This document shows positions 5,458 through 12,068 of a stretch of DNA of 12,068 nt, in pieces; position 1 is the stretch's first letter; every line of letters starts with the position of its first letter. The translations under genes were made by a program, and so were the position numbers. This DNA comes from Bacillota bacterium. Lineage in GTDB: Bacteria; Bacillota; Clostridia; Oscillospirales; Oscillospiraceae. The stretch covers positions 1 through 12,068 of the forward strand of contig JAEXWS010000062.1 in assembly GCA_023406225.1 (NCBI GenBank), read 5' to 3'. The notes under the pieces were generated by a model. The model saw only the letters and a list, made by a program, of their open reading frames with translations, had not been told where the DNA came from and made no database searches.

Positions 5458-6396
5458 TCAATCTGCCCGGGACAGGTATTCCGACGCCAGATCCTCCCGG
5501 GCCACCAGATGGGTGAACAGGCCCGTGTTCAGGGCGCCCCGTAGCGCGCGGAGGCTGGTGTTGGCGGAGCAGAGGCCCACCACGTTTTTGCACTTGGCCA
5601 AAAGCTCCAGGGGGATCTGGATGGCGAAATCGTGGTCCGAGCGGATGATCTCCCCGCTCTCGTTGAAAAAGTAAGCCAGCAGCCTGCCGCAGGCGCGCTG
5701 CCGCTGGAGCAGCGCCCCGTACCGGGCCACGGAGGCGAAGTCCGGCGTGGAGGGGAAGTTCCCGATGTTCACCAGGGCGGTGTCCATCCGCCTCCACATC
5801 TGCTCCGCCTGATGGTACAGCTCCGTGGAGCAGAGGACCTCCTTTTCCTCGCAGCTCTCCGCCAGGGCGGGGAGATAGAGGAAGGAAGGCTCCGCTCCGA
5901 ACGCGGCGGCCAAAATGCGGACGTTCTCATTGGAGTGGTAGTTCCGGATGGGGATGCCCGCGTTGCCCAGCAGGGGGCACAGGGTCTCCACGGCGCTGCC
6001 GGCGGGAGGCTCCGCCTCTACCAGAGACACTATCTGGCCGATGAAGTGGCCCCAGCCCACGCCCACCCGGCGGGAGCCCAGCCGGGCGAGCAGGGAGAGC
6101 GTCTCCCGGCACAGGGCCAGGTTCGTCCGGCTGTCGTCCCCGCCGTCGGGCACCAGCGCGCCGCCCGTGAGGGAGGTGCGCGATTCCAGGCGGGCCAGCA
6201 GGGCCTCCGCCTCCTCGCCGGGGGCGTGTACGGTGATCTCCACCACGCCCAGCTCCCGGGCCTCCGTGAGCATGCGGCTGATGAGGGGGCGGGAGACCCC
6301 CAGCTCCGCCGCGATGTCGCTTTGCTTCCAGTCCTCCAGATAATACCGCCGGGCCACATGGGCCAGCCGGCGGAGCTTTGCCGTTTGATCGTTCAA
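5458..6396 (-). CDS. SorC/DeoR-type sugar-binding transcriptional regulator
   Basis: The chosen start is TTG at 6394-6396, because GGGAGG stands seven bases before it and SorC homology starts there; the longer open frame to 6525 would run through the promoter. This gives 312 residues, the usual SorC length. Residues 23-46 (DWKQSDIAAELGVSRPLISR and on) form a winged helix-turn-helix. From about 60 to the end lies the SorC effector domain, a sugar isomerase-like fold that binds phosphorylated sugars, with landmarks VGVGWG (about 121-126) and the CSANTSLRALRGALNTG region near the C-terminus. It is transcribed in the same direction as the dhaL operon from its own promoter, has its own terminator, and has the same 14-mer at both ends. 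It most likely represses the operon and itself until a pathway intermediate binds. Family call is firm; ligand unknown. Confidence 0.9.
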   Translation of the reverse strand: MNDQTAKLRRLAHVARRYYLEDWKQSDIAAELGVSRPLISRMLTEARELGVVEITVHAPGEEAEALLARLESRTSLTGGALVPDGGDDSRTNLALCRETLSLLARLGSRRVGVGWGHFIGQIVSLVEAEPPAGSAVETLCPLLGNAGIPIRNYHSNENVRILAAAFGAEPSFLYLPALAESCEEKEVLCSTELYHQAEQMWRRMDTALVNIGNFPSTPDFASVARYGALLQRQRACGRLLAYFFNESGEIIRSDHDFAIQIPLELLAKCKNVVGLCSANTSLRALRGALNTGLFTHLVAREDLASEYLSRAD

Positions 6397-6418
6397 GCCG
6401 GGACCTCCCTTTTTGCAG

Positions 6419-6432
6419 GTTACATATGTTAC
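6419..6432. promoter_or_regulatory. Operator-like site, copy 2
   Basis: This is the second exact GTTACATATGTTAC. It overlaps the predicted -10 box and start point of the SorC-type gene and lies 23 bases before its TTG start, the classic position for autorepression. Confidence 0.65.
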
Positions 6433-6459
6433 TTTAGCACAGGCGCGGAACAAATGCAA
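6431..6459 (-). promoter_or_regulatory. Promoter of the SorC-type regulator
   Basis: On the minus strand TTGCAT (6454-6459) and TAAAGT (6431-6436) are separated by exactly 17 bases. The -10 box overlaps the operator-like 14-mer. It diverges from the recQ promoter about 45 bases away. Confidence 0.55.
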
Positions 6460-6501
6460 CCGCCCGTGGAGCGATCCCCCCTCCCGCGGACGGAAAATCT
6501 G

Positions 6502-6510
6502 TGGTACAAT
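6502..6510 (+). promoter_or_regulatory. Extended -10 promoter element of recQ
   Basis: TGGTACAAT is an extended -10 box (TG, one base, TACAAT) 29 bases before the recQ ATG. No clear -35 box is found, which is usual for extended -10 promoters. Confidence 0.5.
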
Positions 6511-6539
6511 ACTCCTGCTGAACAAGAAAGGAACGGACC

Positions 6540-8360
6540 ATGACCAAAGAAGAAGCTTTAAAGACCTATTTCGGCTACGACGCGTTCCGGGGCGGGCAGG
6601 CGGAGGTGATCGACGCGCTGCTGGGCGGACGGGACGCGCTGGCCATCATGCCCACCGGCGCGGGGAAGTCCGTGTGCTACCAGGTGCCCGCCCTGGTGCT
6701 GCCGGGGATCGCGCTGGTGATCTCGCCGCTGATCTCCCTGATGCGGGACCAGGTGACGGCGCTTCTCCAGATGGGGGTGCCCGCGGCGTACCTGAACAGC
6801 ACCCTCACGTACCGCCAGTATCTGCTGGCGCTGGACCGGGCCAGGGCGGGGCGGTACAAGATCGTCTACGTGGCCCCGGAACGGCTGGAGACGGAGGGCT
6901 TTCAGGCCTTTGCCCGGGAGGCGGACATCTCCCTGGTGGCGGTGGACGAGGCCCACTGCATCTCCCAGTGGGGCCAGGACTTCCGGCCCTCCTATGTGAA
7001 CATCCCGGCCTTTGTGGCCTCCCTCCCCAGGCGGCCCGTGCTGGGGGCGTTCACCGCCACCGCCACGCCGGAGGTCCGGCGGGATATCCGAAAGCTCCTG
7101 GAGCTGAAGGACCCGCTGGAGACGGCCACCGGCTTCGACCGGGAAAACCTGTACTTCGAGGTCCAGCAGCCCGCCGACAAGCGCTCCGCGCTGCTGGAGA
7201 TCGTCCGGGGCCGGCCGGGAAAGTGCGGCATCGTCTACTGCGCCACCCGGAAAACGGTGGAGGAGGTGTGCGCCTTCCTCCGGGAGCGGGGCGTGGCCGC
7301 CACCCGCTACCACGCGGGGCTGGAGGCGGAGGAGCGGCGGCGGAACCAGGAGGACTTCCTCTACGACCGCTCGGCGGTGATGGTGGCCACCAACGCCTTC
7401 GGCATGGGCATCGACAAGTCCGACGTGCGCTACGTGGTCCACTACAACATGCCCAAGGACGTGGAGAGCTACTACCAGGAGGCGGGCCGGGCGGGGCGGG
7501 ACGGCTTGCCCTCCAGCTGCATCCTGCTGTACAGCGGGCAGGACGTGCGGCTGGGGGAATTTCTCATCACCCACAGCGAGCCCAGGGAGGGCCTGGACCC
7601 GCGGACGGCGGAGCAGCTCCGGGAGCGGGACCTGGCCCGGCTGCGCCGGATGGCGGGCTACTGCCGGACCAAGCACTGCCTCCGGCAGTACATCCTGGAG
7701 TATTTCGGGGAGCGGGCGCCGGAGTATTGCGGGGCCTGCTTCAGCTGCCTGCACAACTTTGAGGAGATCGAGGTGGGCCGGGAGGCCCGTGAGATCGTCC
7801 GGTGCGTCGCGGAGACGGGCCAGCATTTCGGCCTGGGCGTCATCGCGGAGACCCTCTGCGGCGCGGAGACGGAAAAGGTCCGCAAATACCACATGGACCG
7901 GGAGGATACCTACGGCGCTTTGCGGGACTTTACGCAAAAGGAGGTCCAGGAGCGCATCCGCTTTCTGCTGGACGAGGGCATTTTGACCCTGAGCCCGGGA
8001 CAGTACCCGGTGCTGCGGCTGGGGGAGCGGGCGGAGGACGTGGCGCAGAACGGCCCGTCCCTGTTCATGAAGACGGTGAAGGAGGAGCGGCCCGCTCCGG
8101 CGCGCAGGGCCGCCCTTGTGGAGCTGGACGGCTCCGCGGCGGCGCTGTTCCAGCGCCTGCGGGGCCTGCGGGCGCGGCTCGCCCGGCGGCAGGGCGTGCC
8201 CGCCTATGTGGTGTTCACCGACAAGACCCTGCGGGAACTGGCGCTGGTCCGGCCCGGGTCCATGGCGGAGCTCATGGCCGTTGGCGGCGTGGGCGCCGCC
8301 AAGGCGGAGCGGTTCGGCGCGGCGTTCCTGGAGGAGATCGCCGCTTTTGACGAGGCGTGA
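6540..8360 (+). CDS. recQ: ATP-dependent DNA helicase RecQ
   Basis: This is a full-length 606-residue RecQ, a 3'-to-5' helicase of recombination repair and replication-fork processing. The ATG at 6540 follows AAAGGAAC. Helicase motifs: motif 0 YFGYDAFRGGQ (10-20), Walker A TGAGKS (39-44), DEAH (136-139) followed by the aromatic-rich loop CISQWGQDFRP (140-150), TATATP (172-177), and motif VI QEAGRAGRDG (313-322). The RecQ-C zinc site uses Cys380, Cys397, Cys400 and Cys403, the same positions as in E. coli RecQ. A winged-helix region follows (about 410-515), and an HRDC domain closes the protein (about 528-603, with the GVGAAKAERFG hairpin at 583-593). All key residues are present. It is transcribed away from the sugar regulator and has no evident functional link to it. 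Confidence 0.97.
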   Translation: MTKEEALKTYFGYDAFRGGQAEVIDALLGGRDALAIMPTGAGKSVCYQVPALVLPGIALVISPLISLMRDQVTALLQMGVPAAYLNSTLTYRQYLLALDRARAGRYKIVYVAPERLETEGFQAFAREADISLVAVDEAHCISQWGQDFRPSYVNIPAFVASLPRRPVLGAFTATATPEVRRDIRKLLELKDPLETATGFDRENLYFEVQQPADKRSALLEIVRGRPGKCGIVYCATRKTVEEVCAFLRERGVAATRYHAGLEAEERRRNQEDFLYDRSAVMVATNAFGMGIDKSDVRYVVHYNMPKDVESYYQEAGRAGRDGLPSSCILLYSGQDVRLGEFLITHSEPREGLDPRTAEQLRERDLARLRRMAGYCRTKHCLRQYILEYFGERAPEYCGACFSCLHNFEEIEVGREAREIVRCVAETGQHFGLGVIAETLCGAETEKVRKYHMDREDTYGALRDFTQKEVQERIRFLLDEGILTLSPGQYPVLRLGERAEDVAQNGPSLFMKTVKEERPAPARRAALVELDGSAAALFQRLRGLRARLARRQGVPAYVVFTDKTLRELALVRPGSMAELMAVGGVGAAKAERFGAAFLEEIAAFDEA

Positions 8361-8441
8361 CCCTCTCTTTTTCCGCACCCGGCCCGCGAGGACAGGGGGC
8401 GGACGGTTTGATATCCTGAATTCAGAAAGGAGCGGTGCATT

Positions 8442-9293
8442 GTGGAATGGATCGACCGGCTCAACGACGCGATGACCTATGTGGAGGAAAATCTGACGGG
8501 GGAGATCACCCTGGAGGGGGCGGCCAGAAGGGCGGCCTGCTCGGCTTACCACTTCCAGCGGATGTTCGGTTACATCGCGGGCGTGACCTTCTCGGAGTAT
8601 GTCCGCCGCAGACGGATGAGCGTGGCGGCCATCGAGCTTGCGGAGGGGAATCCGCGGGTCCTGGACGTGGCGCTTAAATACGGCTACGACTCTCCCACGG
8701 CGTTCAACCGGGCGTTCCAGAGCGTCCACGGCCTGCCGCCCAGCCGGGCGAAGGGGGCCGCGCTGAAGGCGTTTCCACGCATCACCTTTACTTTATCCAT
8801 CAAAGGAGAACAGGCAATGGAGTACAGGATCGAAGAACGGGCGGGCTTCCGCGTCGTCGGCTACGGCACGAAGGAGCCCATGACCATGGAGGACTGCTTT
8901 GAAAAGGTGCCGCTGTTCTGGCAGCGGGTGTCCGGGGACATCCCAAAGCTCTGCGGGCTGATGGACGGCTCCGAGCCCCTGGGGGTGCTGGGGGTTTCCG
9001 CCTGCGACGGCGGGGATTTTTCCGGTTATTATATCGCGGTGGCCACGAAGAAAGAGCCGGTGGAGGGCATGGAGGCCTACGACGTTCCGGCGGGGACCTG
9101 GGCGGTGTTTCCCTGCATGGGCCCCATGCCCGCCGCCATGCAGACCCTTCAGCAGCGGATCATCAGCGAGTGGCTGCCGGGGAGCGGGTATGAATATGCC
9201 GCCGCGCCGGATATCGAGGTCTATTTCCCCGGCGACCAGACCTCGCCGGAGTACCGCAGCGAGGTCTGGCTCCCCATCGTGAAGAAGGGATAA
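8442..9293 (+). CDS. AraC-family regulator with GyrI-like effector-binding domain
   Basis: The 283-residue protein starts at GTG 8442, nine bases behind AAAGGAG. Residues 8-105 hold the two AraC helix-turn-helix motifs: ITLEGAARRAACSAYHFQRM (22-41) and VLDVALKYGYDSPTAFNRAF (73-92), ending with the usual GLPPSR. Residues 126-283 form a GyrI/Rob-like small-molecule binding domain, with MEYRIEERAGFRVVGYG (126-142), YDVPAGTWAVF (213-223) and DIEVYFPGD (257-265). Such regulators, like Rob, SoxS relatives and BmrR-type sensors, often bind hydrophobic compounds and turn on efflux genes. An MFS transporter follows 92 bases later on the same strand, a likely target (inference). The gene starts 81 bases after recQ with no terminator between, so some read-through from recQ is possible. 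Confidence 0.92.
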   Translation: MEWIDRLNDAMTYVEENLTGEITLEGAARRAACSAYHFQRMFGYIAGVTFSEYVRRRRMSVAAIELAEGNPRVLDVALKYGYDSPTAFNRAFQSVHGLPPSRAKGAALKAFPRITFTLSIKGEQAMEYRIEERAGFRVVGYGTKEPMTMEDCFEKVPLFWQRVSGDIPKLCGLMDGSEPLGVLGVSACDGGDFSGYYIAVATKKEPVEGMEAYDVPAGTWAVFPCMGPMPAAMQTLQQRIISEWLPGSGYEYAAAPDIEVYFPGDQTSPEYRSEVWLPIVKKG

Positions 9294-9385
9294 GCCTCCG
9301 CCGCTTTCATCCTATTTTTTTAGATTGAATTGAGAGGGAGACCGGAGTATGCTGGAAGGCGACAAAACCGGGGAAGGGGAAGCCC

Positions 9386-10561
9386 ATGTTTCAATTGCTG
9401 CTGGCGGTCGTCTATCTCTCATTCATCTCTCTGGGCCTGCCGGACGCCCTGCTGGGGTCCGCGTGGCCCAGCATGTACGCGGGGCTCGGCGTTCCGCTGT
9501 CTTACGCCGGGATCGTCTCCATGCTCATCGCCGGAGGCACCATCCTCTCCAGCCTGCTCAGCGGCCGCCTGGTGCGCAGGCTCGGCACGGGGATGGTGAC
9601 GGCGGTGAGCGTGGGGACCACGGCGGCGGCCCTGTGGGGCTTTTCCGCGTCCCGTTCCTTTTTCGCCCTCTGCCTCTGGGCGGTGCCCTACGGACTGGGG
9701 GCGGGGGCCGTGGACGCGGCGCTGAACAACTTCGTGGCCGTCCACTGCCAGGCCAGGCATATGAACTGGCTCCACTGCTTCTGGGGCCTGGGGGCCACCC
9801 TGGGGCCCTACGTCATGGGCGCGGGACTGGCGGCGGGCCGGGGCTGGCCCTTCGGCTACCGGACCGTCGCCCTTTTGCAGGCCGCGCTGACGGCGGCGCT
9901 GGTGTGCGCCCTGCCCCTTTGGAGACGGCAAAACGACGGCGCGAAGGCGGAGGGACCCGCCGCGCCCCTGACCCTGCGGCAGATGACGGCCCTGCCCGGG
10001 GCGAAGCCCATCCTGGCGGCGTTTTTCTGCTACTGCTCCCTGGAGCAGGTGTCCGGCCTCTGGGGCGGCAGCTATCTGGTGCTGGGAAAGGGCCTCTCCC
10101 CGGAGCGGGCCGCGTCCCTCACCGCCCTGTTTTACCTGGGGATCACGGCGGGGCGGCTGCTCAGCGGCTTCCTGGCCCTTCGGATGGAGACGGGCCATTT
10201 GATCCGCTTGGGCCAGGGACTGGTCTGCGCGGGCGCGGCGGCGCTGTTCCTGTCCCGGACCGTGTCGGGGCTTTGCGCGGGGCTGGTACTGGCGGGCCTT
10301 GGCTGCGCGCCCATCTATCCCGGCCTGCTCCACCAGACGCCCCGGCGCTTCGGCGCGGCGGCGTCCCAGTCCATGATGGGGCTGCAAATGGCCTGCGCCT
10401 ATGTGGGCACCACCCTCTCGCCTCCGGTGGTGGGGCTCCTGACGCAGCGGTGGGGCGTCATGCTCTATCCGCTGGTTCAGCTTTTGTTCGCCGGGACCAT
10501 GTTTTTGCTGGTGGAGGCGGGCAGCCGGTCCGCCCGCTCCGGCGGCACGGTCTTGGAATAG
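9386..10561 (+). CDS. Major facilitator superfamily transporter
   Basis: The product has 391 residues, nearly all in hydrophobic segments, consistent with twelve membrane helices. ATG 9386 has a purine-rich site (GGGGAAGGGG) upstream; an earlier ATG at 9349 is in another frame. The first helix carries SLGLPDALLGSAWPSM (15-30), a loop after helix 2 has the reduced motif A GRLVRRLGTG (60-69), and helices 4-5 contain GAGAVDAALNNF (105-116) and MNWLHCFWGLGATLGP (126-141), typical of the FucP-like branch and its clostridial relatives. The central cytoplasmic loop is about residues 178-208. The substrate cannot be read from sequence: either a sugar-like solute or a drug, the latter suggested by the preceding AraC/GyrI regulator. 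A strong terminator follows within ten bases of the stop. Confidence 0.9.
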   Translation: MFQLLLAVVYLSFISLGLPDALLGSAWPSMYAGLGVPLSYAGIVSMLIAGGTILSSLLSGRLVRRLGTGMVTAVSVGTTAAALWGFSASRSFFALCLWAVPYGLGAGAVDAALNNFVAVHCQARHMNWLHCFWGLGATLGPYVMGAGLAAGRGWPFGYRTVALLQAALTAALVCALPLWRRQNDGAKAEGPAAPLTLRQMTALPGAKPILAAFFCYCSLEQVSGLWGGSYLVLGKGLSPERAASLTALFYLGITAGRLLSGFLALRMETGHLIRLGQGLVCAGAAALFLSRTVSGLCAGLVLAGLGCAPIYPGLLHQTPRRFGAAASQSMMGLQMACAYVGTTLSPPVVGLLTQRWGVMLYPLVQLLFAGTMFLLVEAGSRSARSGGTVLE

Positions 10562-10569
10562 AAGAGACG

Positions 10570-10606
10570 AACCCCCTCGCCGGCCGCGGCGGGGGGGTTG
10601 TTTTTT
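10570..10606 (+). terminator. Strong intrinsic terminator after the MFS gene
   Basis: A 13-base-pair stem (AACCCCCTCGCCG with CGGCGGGGGGGTT, one G-T pair, loop GCCG) is followed by G and six T. It starts nine bases after the stop codon and insulates the next promoter, whose -35 box begins five bases later. Confidence 0.93.
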
Positions 10607-10610
10607 GCCC

Positions 10611-10656
10611 TTGACATAGATAGATGACCGAGCTATTATATAGATGACCGATATAT
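10611..10656 (+). promoter_or_regulatory. Consensus promoter of the padR operon with embedded operator repeats
   Basis: TTGACA (10611-10616) and TATTAT (10634-10639) are spaced by 17 bases. The 11-mer TAGATGACCGA occurs twice, at 10621-10631 inside the spacer and at 10641-10651 just past the -10 box, exactly 20 bases apart, so on the same helix face. Each copy is framed by an inverted repeat (ATAG...CTAT and TATAT...ATATA). This fits binding by the PadR protein encoded next, a family known for autoregulation. Sequence is seen; binding is inferred. Confidence 0.75.
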
Positions 10657-10684
10657 AAATCTGCGGAGAGAGGGGAGCGGGACC

Positions 10685-11026
10685 ATGCCCATTGACAAGA
10701 GCCTGCTGGCGGGCAGCACGGGGATGCTGGTGCTGAAGCTGCTGGAGGACGGCGACCTGTACGGCTACCAGATGATCGAGGAGCTGCGCCGCCGGTCGGA
10801 CCGGACTTTTGAACTGAAGGCGGGGACGCTGTATCCGCTGCTGCACACGCTGGAGCAGAAGGGGTTTGTGGAGGCGTACCAGCGGGAGGAGGACGCCGTC
10901 CGCCCCCGGCGATACTACCGTTTGACAAAGTCCGGCCGGAGTCAGCTGGCGGAGCGGGAGACGGAGTGGCGGACCTTCACCGGCGCGGTGGAGCGGGTCT
11001 TGAAAGGGGGCGCCTGCCTTGCCTGA
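10685..11026 (+). CDS. PadR-family transcriptional regulator
   Basis: This compact 113-residue PadR protein consists of the winged helix-turn-helix and a short C-terminal dimerisation helix (subfamily 2 size). Landmarks are LAGSTGMLVLKLLEDGDLYG (8-27), YQMIEELRRRS (28-38), the recognition segment LKAGTLYPLLHTLEQKG (44-60), and the wing RPRRYYRLTKSGRSQL (73-88). The ATG at 10685 follows GAGAGGGGAG. It overlaps the next gene by eight bases, so the two are translationally coupled. PadR genes paired with a HAAS-domain membrane protein are a recurring arrangement in Firmicutes, in which the regulator controls its partner. The operator-like repeats in the promoter support autorepression. Confidence 0.95.
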   Translation: MPIDKSLLAGSTGMLVLKLLEDGDLYGYQMIEELRRRSDRTFELKAGTLYPLLHTLEQKGFVEAYQREEDAVRPRRYYRLTKSGRSQLAERETEWRTFTGAVERVLKGGACLA

Positions 11027-12068
11027 GCGGATCGAGGGCTATTTGCAGACGGCGGCGGAGCAGGTCCGCTGGAAGCGGGCCAGGCCGCTTTTGACGGCGG
11101 AGCTGCGGACCCATCTGCTGGATCAGCGGGACGCGTATTTGAGCGGAGGCATGGAAGCGGACGCCGCCGAGGAAGAGGCCCTGCGGCAGATGGGGGACCC
11201 GGTGGCCCTGGGCGCGGAGCTGGACCGGGTCCACCGGCCGAAACCCCAGTGGGGCCTTTTGGCGCTGACGGCCCTTCTGGCCCTGGCCGGGGGCGTTTTG
11301 CGGGTATGGACCGCCGGACTGGTGCATGAAGAGGTGCATATTGCGTATCGGACGGTCTGTGCCCTGTTTCTGGGGAGCGCGTGCTTTTTGGGCGGGTATT
11401 TTTTGGACGTTTCGTTTCTGGGCCGGCATGGCAAGGCGGTGTATCTGGCCGCTTTGCTGGGAGGCGTTTTGTGCCTGCGGTGGTCGCCCAATATAAACCA
11501 CGCGTCCTATTTCACCCGGTATGCGGTCCTGCTCTATCCGGTGGCTTACGCCGCCTGGGCGTACGCCTGGAGAGGGAAGGGCTGGAAGGGTCTCTTGGCC
11601 GCGGCGGCGGGGTGCCTTCCCCTGGCGGCGGTCTGCTTGCGGGCGCCTTCCGTGATCGGCCTTTTTTTGCTGCTGGCGGCGGGACTGGCCGCGATGCTGA
11701 CCGCCGTGCGGGCGGACTGGTTCGGCGTGGGACGCCGGAACGGGACGCTGGCGGTGGGCGGCGCGGCCTTGGCCGTCGTCTGCTGGGCGGGCTGGATGGC
11801 CGCCCGGGGCTATGGGCGCGCCCGGCTTTTGCTGCTGTTCCACCCGGAGCTGGACCCCCTTGGCGGCGGCTATCAGGCAATGACGGTCCGCGCCGCCGTC
11901 TCCGGCGCCCGGTGGCTGGGGGAGGGATCCATGGGGGCCTACGCGGGGGATGCCTATGAGCGGGTCGTGCCCGCCTGGGACACCGACTTCCTGCTGACCA
12001 CCGTTCTCCACAAGCTGGGCTGGCTGCCATTCCTGGCGCTGCTGGCGGTCTGCGCGCTGCTTTTCATC
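11019..12068 (+). CDS. HAAS-SEDS fusion: FtsW/RodA/SpoVE-family protein, 3' end outside the window
   Basis: The frame opens at TTG 11019, eight bases behind AAAGGGGG and overlapping the padR stop, and is open for 350 codons to the edge. Residues 1-75 form a soluble helical module with the HAAS/permease-prefix signature: about three helices, an ELRTHLLDQ segment (28-36) and EEALRQMGDPVALGAEL (52-68). From residue 79 on come multiple membrane helices. Near the end is the SEDS signature HPELDPLGGGYQAM (275-288), whose Asp279 aligns with the essential Asp of RodA and FtsW, followed by GEGSMG (301-306), VPAWDTDFLLTTV (317-329) and LHKLGW (330-335), where FtsW/RodA have a Glu-Glu pair. SEDS proteins polymerise peptidoglycan glycan strands with a class B PBP. 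No PBP is visible here. Family call is firm from the signature; the specific role (division, elongation, sporulation or stress) is open. Confidence 0.85.
   Translation, partial: MPERIEGYLQTAAEQVRWKRARPLLTAELRTHLLDQRDAYLSGGMEADAAEEEALRQMGDPVALGAELDRVHRPKPQWGLLALTALLALAGGVLRVWTAGLVHEEVHIAYRTVCALFLGSACFLGGYFLDVSFLGRHGKAVYLAALLGGVLCLRWSPNINHASYFTRYAVLLYPVAYAAWAYAWRGKGWKGLLAAAAGCLPLAAVCLRAPSVIGLFLLLAAGLAAMLTAVRADWFGVGRRNGTLAVGGAALAVVCWAGWMAARGYGRARLLLLFHPELDPLGGGYQAMTVRAAVSGARWLGEGSMGAYAGDAYERVVPAWDTDFLLTTVLHKLGWLPFLALLAVCALLFI

Noticed and set aside
6397..6525. A longer N-terminus for the SorC-type regulator.
   Set aside because: It would translate through the predicted promoter and operator; TTG 6396 has an ideal ribosome binding site and gives the normal family length.
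6540..8360. RecQ as part of a defence or mobile island.
   Set aside because: It is a standard RecQ with all usual domains, with no nuclease, methylase or phage-type neighbours in the window.
6558..8729. A very long open frame antisense to recQ and the start of the AraC gene.
   Set aside because: It is a by-product of GC-rich codon use on the other strand: composition is Arg/Pro/His-rich, no domain is recognisable, and it spans two real genes.
9349..10614. A plus-strand frame starting upstream of the MFS gene in another register.
   Set aside because: The translation is low-complexity Gly/Arg/Pro-rich, while the overlapping frame gives a convincing MFS protein.
9419..10846. A long antisense frame over the MFS and padR genes.
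   Set aside because: It has no recognisable domain and crosses a strong terminator and promoter; the plus-strand genes explain the region.

Overview
The window reads as chromosomal DNA of a GC-rich member of the Clostridia, most likely an Oscillospiraceae-type gut anaerobe (Flavonifractor, Lawsonibacter or Oscillibacter-like). This rests on strong AGGAGG-type ribosome binding sites, two TTG starts, an ATPase of the PRK06851 type, a PadR/HAAS gene pair and GC-rich coding with AT-rich promoter islands. The genus is inference; no rRNA or marker gene is present.

Layout. (1) 1-1649: the 5' part of a membrane-anchored D-Ala-D-Ala carboxypeptidase-like gene (minus) diverges from a PRK06851-like tandem P-loop protein (plus) whose nucleotide-binding loops both look damaged. 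(2) 1692-5457, minus strand: a catabolic operon read as dhaL-like, dhaK-like, lsrF-like aldolase, a broken DUF1097-like membrane protein and a small VOC protein. The dhaK-lsrF gap holds a run of six hairpins. (3) 5458-6396, minus: a SorC/DeoR-type sugar-phosphate sensing repressor. The 14-mer GTTACATATGTTAC occurs over its own promoter and again right after its stop, with weaker copies in the dhaL promoter, so it very probably controls the operon and itself. (4) 6540-8360, plus: a complete RecQ helicase. (5) 8442-10561, plus: an AraC regulator with a GyrI-like effector domain, then an MFS transporter ended by a strong terminator. (6) 10611-12068, plus: a consensus promoter with operator-like repeats, a PadR regulator, and an overlapping gene for a HAAS-SEDS (FtsW/RodA-like) fusion cut by the window end.

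How it may work together. The DhaK/DhaL pair should phosphorylate a short keto-sugar, and the LsrF-like class I aldolase should cleave or transfer an acyl group from the phosphorylated product. The VOC protein may isomerise an intermediate, with SorC sensing a phosphorylated intermediate. There is no DhaM, LsrK, LsrG or sugar transporter in view, so the substrate is open. The DUF1097-like gene, perhaps its membrane component, is truncated and frameshifted, so the module may be decaying. At the right end, PadR probably represses itself and a SEDS glycosyltransferase carrying a cytoplasmic HAAS module, a regulated and unusual form of cell-wall polymerase. These two modules are the parts most worth following up.
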